Assembly (NCBI RefSeq): GCF_026745355.1
Contig: NC_079205.1
Location: 2,966,913-3,030,912, forward strand
Direction: 5' to 3'
Length of the DNA stretch: 64,000 nt
Source: Beta vulgaris subsp. vulgaris
Taxonomy: Eukaryota > Streptophyta > Magnoliopsida > Caryophyllales > Amaranthaceae
Both the position numbers and the translations under genes were made by a program. Of the stretch, positions 37,868 to 49,980 are shown one piece after another (the stretch's first letter is position 1; each line of letters begins with the position of its first letter). Below the pieces are notes generated by a model, which was not told where the DNA came from, did no database searches, and worked only from the letters and a program-made list of their open reading frames with translations.

Positions 37868-38060
37868 TTATTAATAGGATTTTTTGTCTCATACTACTCT
37901 AACTTTCAAGTTTTTGCGAGTAACTAACTTATAAAAAAATTGTTATCCCAAACTACCTTAGTTTTACCATTTTGTTGTTGGCAGCTACCTATTGTCGATT
38001 TTCGCGTTGGCTTTTTTCCGTTCATCTAATGTCACATGATAGCATGTGATCTCTTCAAAC
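37868..38060 (+). repeat. Outer long inverted repeat, left arm
   Basis: About 193 bp. Its reverse complement matches 48631-49303 (once a LINE insertion there is excluded), including ttattaataaggattttttg, aagtttttgcga and tagcatgtga. Together the arms define a foldback or MULE-like element with roughly 200-bp terminal repeats. Confidence 0.8.
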
Positions 38061-38233
38061 CATAATGTTTGCGTTACTCGTGTCGATATTCTCACTTCCG
38101 CTTCGCGGCACAACTCTCGTTGATGCTTTTCCCTAACGCGAAACTCTCCCCTACCAATGATCTTTTACATCCCATAGCTTCGGCAGATCGCTTAGCCCCG
38201 TTCATCTTCGACGCAAAAGCGCTCGATTAATGA
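38061..38233 (+). other. Interior of the outer inverted-repeat element, left piece
   Basis: About 170 bp between the left arm and the Ty3 insertion, comparatively GC-rich (cgcttcgcggcacaactctc). It shows no coding potential. The other interior piece is 48468-48630. Confidence 0.5.
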
Positions 38234-38238
38234 GTTAT

Positions 38239-40683
38239 TGTAACACCCCCAAAATCCACGCGCGCCTACCACTGCTGCGCCGCGTTGACTTTGGGCGCGT
38301 TACCGCCGCGATGGAACGCAAGGCATAATAAGAGTTAACGATAACTTAAAACATTAACTTGAAAACTAAAAAGCAGCGGAATTAAAATATAAATACAACT
38401 CGGGAATCATCAATGACCCCTTTCATTCAAACCACAAACCATATATAAGTCTTAGAAAAACCAATAATACTTATTTCAAAATGCTTTAATGTAAATACCA
38501 AAGCCTAATCCCCGTATGCTCGAGATTATGCAGCAACACCAGCAAACCTAGTCTGCTCCCCATTGTAGCATCAATGGTTCATCGCAGTTCATCAAACACA
38601 TAATAACACACAATCAGCTATGCTGAGTACGTAATGAACCATTGAATACATGTAAACATAAATGATGCACACATGAACAATCTTAAGCATGATGCTACAC
38701 TATGTTACATCCTTTAACCTTTAATCTTTAATCTTTAATTGGCATCGAACGGGCACCGTCATCTTACTAGAATCATACGGGCTACTGAATCCTTAACAGA
38801 CACTAGGTCTGTTAGATGAAATGCAAATACGGTTTCGAGCCGTCTCACACCCATCACCTTAGTATGCATACCCCCAAGATCGAACGGAACCTTCCGCCTA
38901 CTTGAGTGTCAAAATATAAGGACACTACTGTCGTCACAGTAGGCCTGCGTAGGAGCGTAGGACAAGTCCCACACTCCCCCCATTGTTCATCACTTGTAGG
39001 GAGTCCAGCTACAAGATATTGCCATAATTCATTTTAATATTAACCATTCATTTCATAACCACATATCGTATCTCTTGTAACACTCTTGTTACACTATGGA
39101 TACATAGAATCAATTACCTGTTCTCTTCATTAAAATGCTCAAATCGTATCTCTTGTAACAACCTTGTTACACTATGGATACATAGAATCATTTACCTGTC
39201 CTCTTATGCTCAAATCATATCTCTTTAACCTTGTTACACTATGGATAGAAATGCTCTTTGAAATACTACGATAGAATTACGCATTCCATGCAACATATCA
39301 ATTTCAATTACAAATGTCTAACCAGACAATCTCAATCAATCAAACATTCCCTATCATGCTTCTAGGTTCCAATAACATAGATTGCAACCTAATCATGATA
39401 CTAATACTTGGGATTAAACTGGTACGCGTACGTACCTTATAACGGAGAATTTTCGCTGTCTTAATCGAACGTTCCGCTTATGAAATTGGACCTAAACCGT
39501 TAAATAAAAGCTTTAGTGCTACGTCGTTGGTAATATTAACAACTACTACGTAACCAAGACTATACGGTTTAATAATTCGAAATAAACGATTAATAAACCC
39601 CCTTGTTTAAGAATTTTCGTTACTTTTCTTATTATAAAGAGTTTAACGTCTTTTATGAGTCAAATCTAGTGAACATATTAATATTAGTTAGTGACATTAG
39701 TCCACTATCTTTACCAAACCAGTTAAATGAGTCCAACCATGTTTTATGTCCAAATCTTATGTCCAAAACTCTTAGGTCCAATCCAGTATTATGTCCAAAC
39801 GTTATATTCGCAATTATAGTCAGAATAATAAAATAACTAATTAACTTGAATTATTAATTAACTGATTATACTTAACATAATTATGAAAACAGAATTTATT
39901 AATAATTTAATACAATATATACCTATTGGTTTTGAACCACTAGACTCGCCGGCGGGGCAACTCCGGCGACCCTCTAGCTGCGCACCACCACAGCAGCCTC
40001 ACGGCCCGGACCGCTCGCACACCACTCTCGCGCACGATCCGCTCGCGCTCGTCGCGCAGCCTTCGCACAGCACTTCGAGCTTCGTCGCTCGTCTCGAAAC
40101 ACCGCACACACACACGCCCTTAGCCTCGCTCGTCGCGCACAGCGTCGCAACTCGCTCGCCCTCGCTCGCACCCTCGACTTCACTCACTGCACAATACTCG
40201 CACGTCGCTCGCACCCTCGAGCTGACCTTCGAACGCCACTCGAGCTTCGTCGCTCGTCTCGAACACCGCACAGCAGCGTCACTCACTCGCACACCTCGAC
40301 GATGATCCGCGAAGGGACCCGGCGAAGGAGACGAAGAGAGGAACGATTGGCGAGAGAGAGAGAGAAGATGAAGAGCAGCGAGAGGGAAGGGGAGAACAGC
40401 GAGAGAGAGAGAGAGAGGGAAGGAGTGACGGCTGAGGGAGAAAGGGAACTTAGGGTTTCTGAAATTTCTCCTCTTACTTTCCCTTTTTATACCCTTCCAA
40501 AAGTGGTAACCCTAGATCGGGTGAACTCGGTTTAACCTTTATAAATCCGAAATTAACACAACCGACTCGTATTAATATTATTATATTCTTATTATTCTGT
40601 AAATAATATTAAAATACCTTTTTATTAACTTCTTTATATTTCTTAATTATTACGAATTAATTCCAAAAATACGGAGTATTACA
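38239..40683 (-). repeat. 3' LTR of the Ty3 element (left copy)
   Basis: 2,445 bp. On the plus strand it starts tgtaacaccccc and ends gagtattaca. It contains three imperfect units of about 60-80 bp with tctcttgtaacaaccttgtt at about 39067-39250; the third has lost about 8 bp relative to the right LTR. It also has a (cga/gct)-rich section (about 39950-40310) and a gagaga stretch. ORFs inside have no recognisable domain. Confidence 0.96.
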
Positions 40684-40700
40684 GGCTTTCCCCCTTAAAA
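40684..40700 (-). promoter_or_regulatory. Polypurine tract of the Ty3 element
   Basis: On the minus strand, ttttaagggggaaagcc sits immediately before the 3' LTR, where plus-strand DNA synthesis is primed. Confidence 0.8.
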
Positions 40701-40863
40701 GAAGTTTCGTCCCGAAACTTGGAGGTAGCCAGTCTTAACGACGATCTTTTGCACTTCTAAGTCCCAAAATTCCATAAGCGTTTTCTAACGTTCGCACAAC
40801 AGATCAGCAATAATTACAAATAACTATCATAATTAACATACTTTAGGGTGAAAGCGCGAAATT

Positions 40864-41076
40864 CTATCGCATTCTTCCCCCCTTAAAAGAAAAGTTACGT
40901 CCCCGTAACTCACGTACCTCTTGAAAAAGCTCAGGGTACTTCAGACGCATTGCATCTTCGGCTTCCCAGGTGGCTTCTTCAGTATTTTGATTTCTCCACA
41001 ACACTTTGACAATTCTGATGTCCTTATTCCTCGTACTACGCACTTTGCGGTCTAGATTGGACAGGTTTCTCCTCAT
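40864..41076 (-). pseudogene. Ty3 integrase C-terminal chromodomain-like segment
   Basis: The open stretch contains VLWRNQNTEEATWEAEDAM followed by KYPELF, the ending typical of chromovirus integrases, where it is thought to guide insertion into chromatin. It is separated from the integrase core by frameshifts. Confidence 0.8.
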
Positions 41077-41218
41077 AGGATAAGGTTTCGTCTATTCGAC
41101 ATTTTCCGGTTCAAGTACATGTGACTCATCGGTACGTATCTCCGGAGTTGGGATACGTGAAACACATTATGGACCCTTTCTAAGTTATTGGGCAAATCTA
41201 GGCGATAAGCGACTTTGC

Positions 41219-42215
41219 CTACTCTCGCCAGAATTCATATGGTCCTATGAATTTAGGGCTTAGCTTCCCCTTTTTCCCGAATCGCATCACTCCTTTCATT
41301 GGAGACACCTTAAGCAATACTTTTTCCCCGACTTCGTAATTCTCATCCCTTCGCTTCTGATCCGCATAGGATTTCTGCCTGTCCTGTGCAGCCTTAATCT
41401 TTTCTTGAATGAATCGCACCTGATCCACTGTCTCCTGAATCATTCAGGTCCTAACACCACAGTCTCACTAATGTCGTTCCAAACAAAAGGGCTACGACAC
41501 TTTCTCCTCATATAGTGCTTCAAATGGTGCCATCTTAATACTAGCATGGTAGCTGTTGTTGTATGAGAATTCTATGAGGTCCAAATGGTCTTCCCATGAT
41601 CCTTGGTATTCTAAGGCACACTCTCCAACATGTCCTCTAAGGTCTGAATAGTTCTTTCGGTTTGACCGTCTGTAGCTGGGTGAAAAGCTGTACTCATCAA
41701 TAGCTCACTACCAAAAGCTTCCTGAACCTTTTTCCAGAAATTCGAAAGGAATCGCGAATCTCTATCTGATACTATACTCGTGGGTACTCCATGCAATCGA
41801 ATGACATTTTTCACATAGGCCTTGGCTAAGGCTTCCATACTCCACGTATCTTTCATAGGTATGAACCTTGCTGTTTTGGTTAGTCTATCCACTATCACCC
41901 ATATGGTATTATTGCCTCCCCGACTCCTAGGTAAGGCTACAACGAAATCCATGGATATCGAGTCCCATTTCCATGTCGGAATGTCTAAAGGTTGAATCTT
42001 TCCTTGAGGTCTCTTGTGTTCACTTTTGACTTTCTGGCACGTTAGACATTTTGAAACAAATTCAGCTACTGCTCTTTTCATCCCAGGCCACCAGAACATC
42101 TTCTTGAGGTCCTTATATAACTTATCTCCCCCTGGGTGGACGGAATAAGTCGTGTTATGACCCTCACCCATTATCTTTTGTTTCAATTCTTCACATTTTT
42201 GTGGACACACCACCT
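41219..42215 (-). pseudogene. Ty3 integrase (zinc and core domains), broken
   Basis: The 41611-42213 stretch carries the HHCC zinc motif (H..H, then CLTCQKVK) and the catalytic core, with DFVVALPRSRGGNNTIWVIV and the second Asp in SDRDSRF. Text continues in another frame at 41219-41443 (QEKIKAAQDRQKSYAD, then the GPYEF region). Frameshifts near 41440-41610 separate the parts. Confidence 0.88.
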
Positions 42216-42687
42216 ACCCTTATATCTTATGCTTCCATCCTCATGGATCGCAAACCCTTCTGCTTTTCCCTCCTTAAGCTTTGCTTTGACTCGCTCAAGC
42301 TTCACATCCCCAGGTTGATTTTCTCTTATTTCGTCTAGAAAGTTGGGCTCGATGGTTAAGGCACTCAGCAATCTTTCTACCTCCCCTTCATGAACAACTT
42401 CTAACTGGAGTCTAGAAAATCCTCACAAAGTTTGTCGGCAACGACTAATGTATCAGGCTATGGCTAGACTTGCGACTTAAGCATCAGCAACGACGTTGGC
42501 TTTACCCTCATGGTACTGGATGTCTAAGTCATAGTCCTTGATGAGCTCTAACCATCTGCGCTGTCTCATATTAAGGTCTTTCTGGGTGAAGATGTATTTG
42601 AGCTTTTGTGATCAGTGAAGATTCGACAAGTCACCCCGTAAAGGTAGTGTCTCCAGATTTTTAGGGCAAACACTATTGCGGCCAATT

Positions 42688-43747
42688 CTAAGTCGGTGTT
42701 GGGTAATTGACTTCATATGGCTTCAACTGCCGAGACGCATAAGCTATGACCTTCCCTTTGCATAAGAACACAACCCAACCCATTCTTGGACGCATCACTA
42801 TAACATCATATCCCATTCCCATTGGCAAGGTTAGGACAGGGGCTGATGTTGACCTTACTTTGAGCGTTTGAAACGCTTTCTCACTGTCCTCATTCCAGTT
42901 AAACCTACAATCCTTCTTCATCAAATTGATCATGGGCTTTGCTATTTTGGAGAAGTCTTTCACAAATCTCCTATAGTAACCGGCTAAACCCAAGAAACTT
43001 CTTAGTCTGTGACATTCTTTGGAGTAGGCCATTCACTCACGGCTTTGATCTTTGCAGGATCGACTGACACACCCTCCTTGGAGACAAAGTGACCCAAAAA
43101 TGACACTCTTTCCAACCAAAATTCACACTTCGAAAACTTCGCATATAGTTGGTTGTCCCTAAGTGTCTGCAAAATGACTCTCAAATGACCCTCATGGTCC
43201 TCCTTGCTCCTAGAATAGATCAGTATATCGTCTATGAATACAACGACAAATTTTCGAGGTAGGGTCGAAAAATCCGATTCATAAGGTCCATGAAAACTGC
43301 AGGTGCATTAGATAACCCAAAAGGCATTACCGTAAACTCATAGTGGCCATATCTAGTCCTGAAAGCAGTCTTAGGTATATCATGATCAACAATCCTCAAT
43401 TGATGGTAACCTGACCTTAAGTCTATTTTGGAGAACATCCCCGCACCCTGAAGTTGGTCGAACAAGTCATCAATCCTAGGCAATGGGTACTTGTTTTTCA
43501 CAGTGACATTGTTCAACTCTCGATAGTCTATACACAACCTCAAACTACCATCCTTCTTTTTCACAAATAAGACAGGTGCTCCCCATGGTGACATGCTAGG
43601 TCTAATATACCCTTTGTCAAGTAGTTCCTCCAACTGGTTTTTCAACTCGTTCATTTCTGCTGGAGCCATTCGATATGGGGCTTTCGAAATTGGTCCAGTC
43701 CCAGGTACTAGGTCAACGGTGAACTCTACATCTCTCCTTGGTGGCAT
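42688..43747 (-). pseudogene. Ty3 reverse transcriptase and RNase H start, broken
   Basis: Reverse transcriptase text at 43232-43747 includes [32 protein letters not shown] and [18 protein letters not shown]. The next pieces, [20 protein letters not shown] (43002-43184) and FLGLAGYYRRFVKDFSKIAK (42688-43032), continue into the RNase H junction in other frames. At least three frame changes are needed to follow it, so it is inactive. Confidence 0.9.
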
Positions 43748-44320
43748 ACCAGGTATATCTTCAGGAAAAACATCCTGAACTCTCGGACTACTGGCACATC
43801 CTCAGGTCTTAACGGATCATCCTCAATTCTTCTCACCGAACACATAAATAGAGGCCATCCCTTGTCTACGTAGTTCTTAAGTTGTAAGGCATTGATCACC
43901 TTAATCCCGGGTTCTCGAGGTATTCTCCTATATGACACTCTTTTTCCCAAAGGATCTCTCAGTTCCACTTTCTGCGCATCGCAATCTATCTTAGCCATGT
44001 ACTTTCCAAGCCAATCCATCCCCAAAATAATGTCTAGGTTTGATAAGTTAAACTCTATCAGGTCAGAAGGAAAGAAACTCTCTCCTATTTTCAGTGGCAC
44101 TTTTAGAAATCTTTTGAGCAATTAACAGTCTACCAGACGGAATGACTATAGGCATAGAAATCGACTCAGACTCGATCAATGTTAAAGTCCTAACAGTTGA
44201 ATGGGCAATAAATGACAATGATGCTCCAGAATCAAACAATACTTTAACAGGAGTGGAGTTGATAGAAAATGTACCCGAGACAACATCCCTTCGAGCCTCT
44301 TGTTCTCTAGTCGACATCAT
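43726..44320 (-). pseudogene. Ty3 aspartic protease segment, broken
   Basis: It contains the active-site text VLFDSGASLSFIA (44063-44320) and, one frame on, the NLDIILGMDWLGKY strand (43726-44121) that usually follows. A frameshift near 44100 separates them. Confidence 0.85.
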
Positions 44321-44379
44321 ATACAGCTTCCCCTTGCCCTTATCTTGGGAATTGGTTGCATTGTTCCCATTAGATGTCT

Positions 44380-45453
44380 GATTATTGGTGTTGGTTAAGG
44401 CTTGGAGTAGTTAGAATTCCCATTGTAAGCACTTCCCCCATTTCCATTCCCGTTTCCATTTCCATTTCGGGTTGTCCCCATAATTCCCATTCTTTTGGCC
44501 ATGGGGTTCAGTTTGTTCTTCGAGTAGCACTCATATGCCCTATGTCCCAATTTCCCGCATTCTCGACATTCCACCTTGTTACCCTCACAGTCTCTACCAG
44601 GATGGTTGTTAGGGCACTTCCTACACCTATACACACGCTCAGATCTGCGGTTATTGGTGTTGTTATTGCGGTTATTGTTGTTGGGATTAGTTGTTGTTAT
44701 TGGGTCCCTTACCGAAATTCCTTTGAGGGTCTTGATGGTTTTGGTTCCCATTATGCTTCTTCTCAAACTTCTGGACCTCAGGGTTTGGATTATCCTTTCG
44801 TTTCTCACCCTGCTTACCCCCTTCCTCTCTCTTCCTGATGGCATAAAGATGAGCAGCTTTGCCAAACACATGATCTAAAGAGGTGAATGTATCTCCCCCC
44901 AGTCTTCCTTGCAGGTCAAGGGTAAGTCCTAGTTCGAAACGTGAGGCTTTAGATTCCTCAGTAGGTGCTATTTCCGGGGCAAATCTCATCAGCTCGATGA
45001 ATTTCCGGTAGTACTCCTCAACAGACAGAGTCCCTTGTTCCAACATCATAAATTCCTGGGCTTTCTGCTTCTTAAGGTATGGAGGGTAATATTTGTCCCT
45101 TAAGGCCTTTTTGAAAGTTTCCCACCCAAAACCAGGCTGACTCAGGAGGTTGCTCTTAGCTTGGGTCCACCAGAAATGAGCATCTCCCTGAAGGTAGTAG
45201 CTCGCTAAGGGCACAGTTTTCTCATCAGGGCAGATAAGGTGAAGAAAAGTTTATCGAATTCCCCAACCCAGTTCTTCTAATTCTCAGGTCCCCCTTTCCC
45301 ATTCAGTATTGGTGGGTTCCTACGGGCAACCTTTTCAGATAAATCCCCTTCACGATTGTGACCTTGGGCTAGGTTGGCAGTGATTTGCACCAAGTCACGT
45401 ATCGATTGCTCGATATTCAGAGAGGTTTCAGGCGTGCCTCCCTCCCGAACCAT
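44380..45453 (-). pseudogene. Ty3 gag with zinc knuckle, broken
   Basis: It starts at the ATG at 45453 (MVREGGTPETSLNIEQ). An in-frame stop lies near 45295 in a damaged run. The capsid part follows (HFWWTQAKSNLLSQPG, LRDKYYPPYLKKQKAQEF), then a zinc knuckle, CRECGKLGHRAYEC, near 44515-44580 in another frame. Asn-rich low-complexity text between them (about 44650-44700) marks a further frame change. Confidence 0.85.
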
Positions 45454-45990
45454 TCTACGCTGAAAATAACATAATAGCTATCTCAGTGACACACATATCC
45501 TGTCCTTTCTTAACCAATACACATTGCACATATAGCAAGCAGTTGTCACGAACAAATATTAAGTCTTTATTGACTTGCAACACAAACATCTCACATGAGA
45601 CGTCACAACCATAACAAGGAATATCATAAAGTATCCTTAAAGGTTTTCGAACATATATCATTATATGTATATATATGTATTTAAGAGATAAAACGATCGT
45701 TTCAAGCAAGTAAATAGTTTTGTCGCAAAAATAAGGTTTTGATTCAACACCATTTTTGAAACATCCTTGTACATCCTCTTAACCTATTCATATTTGAATA
45801 TTGCAAGAATCGTTCGCAACTTCGATTGAACAATCAAACAACACATTCGAGTTCAAGACACGAAACGAAATCACATTTGCAATCATTCCTATGACTTAAT
45901 GCACATAACATAATATGTTCTATATGCTTCTATCCCATACTACCCATTTTGAAATCGTTTTTAAAACGTCTTTGAAATTCAGAGCCTTCG

Positions 45991-46002
45991 GCTCTGATAC
46001 CA
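45991..46002 (-). promoter_or_regulatory. Primer-binding site, initiator Met tRNA type
   Basis: On the minus strand, tggtatcagagc lies four bases beyond the 5' LTR, the standard match to the 3' end of plant initiator methionine tRNA. Confidence 0.93.
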
Positions 46003-46006
46003 GTTT

Positions 46007-48462
46007 TGTAACACCCCCAAAATCCACGCGCGCCTACCACTGCTGCGTCGCGTCGACCTCGGGGCGTTACCGCCGCGATGGAACGCAAGGCATAATAAGT
46101 TAACGATAACTTAAAACATTAACTTGAAAACTAAAATGCAGCGGAATTAAAATATAAATACAACTCGGGAATCATCAATGACCCCTTTCATTCAAACCAC
46201 AAACCATATATAAGTCTTAGAAAAACCAATAATACTTATTTCAAAATGCTTTAATGTAAATACCAAGCCTAGTCCCCGTATGCTCGAGATTATGCAGCAC
46301 ACCAGCACACCTAGTCTGCTCCCCATTGTAGCATCAATGGTTCATCGCAGTTCATCAAACACATAATAACACACAATCAGCTATGCTGAGTACGTAATGA
46401 ACCATTGAATACATGTAAACATAAATGATGCACACATGAACAATCTTAAGCATGATGCTACACTATGTTACATCCTTTAACCTTTAATCTTTAATCTTTA
46501 ATTGGCATCGAACGGGCACCGTCATCTTACTAGAATCATACGGGCTACTGAATCCTTAACAGACACTAGGTCTGTTAGATGAAATGCAAATACGGTTTCG
46601 AGCCGTCTCACACCCATCACCTTAGTATGCATACCCCCAAGATCGAACGGAACCTTCCGCCTACTTGAGTGTCAAAAATATAAGGACACTACTGTCGTCA
46701 CAGTAGGCCTGCGTAGGAGCGTAGGACAAGTCCCACACTCCCCCCATTGTTCATCACTTGTAGGGAGTCCAGCTACAAGATATTGCCATAATTCATTTTA
46801 ATATTAACCATTCATTTCATAACCACATATCGTATCTCTTGTAACACTCTTGTTACACTATGGATACATAGAATCAATTACCTGTTCTCTTCATTAAAAT
46901 GCTCAAATCGTATCTCTTGTAACAACCTTGTTACACTATGGATACATAGAATCATTTACCTGTCCTCTTATGCTCAAATCATATCTCTTGTAACAACCTT
47001 GTTACACTATGGATAGATTAAAAATGCTCTTTGAAATACTACGATAGAATTACGCATTCCCATGCAACATATCAATTTCAATTACAAATGTCTAACCAGA
47101 CAATCTCAATCAATCAAACATTCCCTATCATGCTTCTAGGTTCCAATAACATAGATTGCAACCTAATCATGATACTAATACTTGGGATTAAACTGGTACG
47201 CGTACGTACCTTATAACGGAGAATTTTCGCTGTCTTAATCGAACGTTCCGCTTATGAAATTGGGACCTAAACCGTTAAATAAAAGCTTTAGTGCTACGTC
47301 GTTGGTAATATTAACAACTACTACGTAACCAGACTATACGGTTTAATAATTCGAAATAAACGATTAATAAACCCCTTGTTTAAGAATTTTCGTTACTTTT
47401 CTTATTATAAAGAGTTTAACGTCTTTTATGAGTCAAATCTAGTGAACATATTAATATTAGTTAGTGACATTAGTCCACTATCTTTACCAAACCAGTTAAA
47501 TGAGTCCAACCATGTTTTATGTCCAAATCTTATGTCCAAAACTCTTAGGTCCAATCCAGTATTATGTCCAAACGTTATATTCGCAATTATAGTCAGAATA
47601 ATAAAATAACTAATTAACTTGAATTATTAATTAACTGATTATACTTAACATAATTATGAAAACAGAATTTATTAATAATTTAATACAATATATACCTATT
47701 GGTTTTGAACCACTAGACTCGCCGGCGGGGCAACTCCGGCGACCCTCTAGCTGCGCACCACCACAGCAGCCTCACGGCCCGGACCGCTCGCACACCACTC
47801 TCGCGCACGATCCGCTCGCGCTCGTCGCGCAGCCTTCGCACAGCACTTCGAGCTTCGTCGCTCGTCTCGAAACACCGACACACACACGCCCTTAGCCTCG
47901 CTCGTCGCGCACAGCGTCGCAACTCGCTCGCCCTCGCTCGCACCCTCGACTTCACTCACTGCACAATACTCGCACGTCGCTCGCACCCTCGAGCTGACCT
48001 TCGAACGCCACTCGAGCTTCGTCGCTCGTCTCGAACACCGCACAGCAGCGTCACTCACTCGCACACCTCGACGATGATCCGCGAAGGGACCCGGCGAAGG
48101 AGACGAAGAGAGGAACGATTGGCGAGAGAGAGAGAGAAGATGAAGAGCAGCGAGAGGGAAGGGGAGAACAGCGAGAGAGAGAGAGAGAGAAGGAAGGCAG
48201 ATGACGGCTGAGGGAGAAAGGAAAACTTAGGGTTTTCTGAAATTTCTCCTCTTACTTTCCCTTTTTATACCCTTCCAAAAGTGGTAACCCTAGATCGGGT
48301 GAACTCGGTTTAACCTTTATAAATCCGAAATTAACACAACCGACTCGTATTAATATTATTATATTCTTATTATTCTTGTAAATAATATTAAAATACCTTT
48401 TTATTAACTTCTTTATATTTCTTAATTATTACGAATTAATTCCAAAAATACGGAGTATTACA
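46007..48462 (-). repeat. 5' LTR of the Ty3 element (right copy)
   Basis: 2,456 bp, nearly identical to 38239-40683. On the minus strand it opens TGTAATACTCCG and ends GGGGGTGTTACA. A TATA box (gtataaaaag) lies at 48261-48270, only about 195 bp from the element's outer end; the left LTR has the same box at 40483-40492. U3 is therefore very short and most of the LTR would be transcribed as R plus U5. Confidence 0.95.
48261..48270 (-). promoter_or_regulatory. TATA box in the 5' LTR
   Basis: On the minus strand gtataaaaag lies within a GC-balanced context. It is the likely core promoter of the Ty3 element. Confidence 0.65.
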
Positions 48463-48630
48463 GTTATTATGCACTCTTTCAAGGGTAGTTGCTTCTAGAC
48501 AAACCTCATGGTTGCACCTCTACCTCCTTTATCACTGAGTGGTCATATAAGGGCCTTACCCTCTCGATGACGAAGCTTATCCACCATCGTCTCATTGGTC
48601 GTTCTTGACCCTTGTTATAAAACAAAGGGG

Positions 48631-49303
48631 GTTTAAAGAGGTCACATGCTATCACGTAATATTTAATGAATGGGGAAAAAAATCAACGCTGGAAATTGAT
48701 ATAAGGTAGTTGTCAACAATAAAATGGTAAAAAAAAAGGTAGTTTGTTGGAAACGGTGGGTACTGGGTGGTGATTCGAGACGGAAGTGGACAATGGTTTG
48801 TGAGGTTTGGGAAAAGGTTTACACTAATTACTCTCTTGCAGCTGAACTTCTTGCGATCTTGGAGGCTATGTACTTTGTGGAGGCACACAACCTCCCCAAG
48901 GCCATTATATATTCTGATTGCAAGTTTGATGTAGAGCTTCTTACAACAGGTCATTGTGATTTATTGTCATCAATACGTACAGGTTGTGGCTTACGAAGCA
49001 CCCGGAGACTCTGATTAAGCAATGCAGCCGCAAGTTTAACCAAGTGGCGGACACTATGGCCAAAGCGTGTAAGGTCATGGATGACGAAGGTGTTGTAACT
49101 AGGATTTTCCCCATCCCCCTAGTTATTGTTCTGAACAATTATCATTGGATTGTAAGACTATTAATTTTATTATTTAAGGAATGAAGGGCTTTGTTTACCA
49201 AAAAAAAAAAAAGTAGTTTGAGACAACAATTTTTTTATAAAGTAGTTTTTCGCAAAAACTTAAAAGTTAAAGCTAGTTTGAGACAAAAAATCCTTATTAA
49301 TAA
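48631..49303 (-). repeat. Outer long inverted repeat, right arm, split by a LINE
   Basis: Reverse complement of 37868-38060 once the insert 48747-49220 is excluded; the net arm length is about 199 bp against 193 bp on the left. Confidence 0.8.
48747..49212 (+). mobile_element. 5'-truncated LINE with RNase H remnant
   Basis: 466 bp ending in a run of about 13 A residues (from 49200). It is flanked by gtagtttg at 48739-48746 and 49213-49220. The left inverted-repeat arm has that word once, so it shows the empty site. Coding text is the last third of a LINE RNase H: AAELLAILEAMYFVEAHNLP, then IIYSDCKFDVELL, and after a frameshift near 48985 FNQVADTMAKACKV. Confidence 0.88.
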
Positions 49304-49582
49304 TGTTCACTTTTTACCTTCTTATAATGTATCCTCTTTGTTCCATTTCCTATATCAATTGTATTTTGTTGCATGAAAGGGGGAAACGAGGAAGATTTTG
49401 ACTTTTTTTTTTTCTTTATGTGACACAATATAGAGATAGATATGTAGAGAATCATTGCTTATTGATAGTGACCCAATAAGATAGATATAAACACAATTAC
49501 AAAGATATATTCAACTTTGACTATCATCTTTACTAAAAAAAAAAAGGAAGGAAGAAACAATATGTGATTATGGATCTATTGA

Positions 49583-49896
49583 GGCCTTGTTTGGTTCACA
49601 TGGGAAGTAATTTCTCATGGGAATTCACATTTTATGGAAATTTTTTTTCCTTGTTAATTTCTTAGGAATTAGACAAAATTGTTTGGTTGATACCATAGGA
49701 AATTGCATTTCCTAGGAAATTACTCACCGAGGGGGGGCTGGTGAGTTATTTCCCATGTTTCATGGGAAATTTTATTTCCCTTGGCATTTGTATTTCTTAT
49801 GCTTCTCCCATTTCCTTCCAACCAAACACAACACCCATAATATATTTCATAGGAATTTGTATTTCCAAGGGAAATAGCTCCCAACCAAACAACACG
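49583..49896. mobile_element. MITE of the 314-bp family, copy 1
   Basis: 314 bp, starting GGCCTTGTTTGGTTCACATG and ending AACCAAACAACACG, with TGA on both sides. It is closely similar along its whole length to 51295-51608, and internally palindromic around tttccc/gggaaa words. The ends and 3-bp duplications suggest a PIF/Harbinger-like (Tourist) MITE. Confidence 0.87.
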
Positions 49897-49980
49897 TGAC
49901 AGTCGACATATAATACTTCTAATAAGTGATACACTTTTATTAAAAAGTTATTACATAAAAGAGAAAAGTGTTTCACTTAA

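Larger units (their letters stand above)
38239..48462 (-). mobile_element. Ty3/Gypsy chromovirus-type LTR retrotransposon
   Basis: A complete 10.2-kb insertion in minus orientation. Two near-identical LTRs (TG...CA) flank an interior with gag, protease, reverse transcriptase, RNase H, integrase and a chromodomain-like end, in the order that defines Ty3. A 5-bp duplication, gttat, flanks it (38234-38238 and 48463-48467). The primer-binding site matches initiator Met tRNA. Coding frames are broken in many places, so it is no longer autonomous, yet the LTRs differ mostly by single-base indels, pointing to a fairly recent insertion. Within chromoviruses the long LTRs and gag style suggest the Tekay/Del lineage; that assignment is tentative. 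Confidence 0.96.

Noticed and set aside
39883..40305. ORFs in the LTRs (also 47656-47895 and the antisense frames) as genes
   Set aside because: They are duplicated with the LTRs, composed of low-complexity Ser/Arg/Ala text from a cga/gct-rich stretch, and have no known domain.
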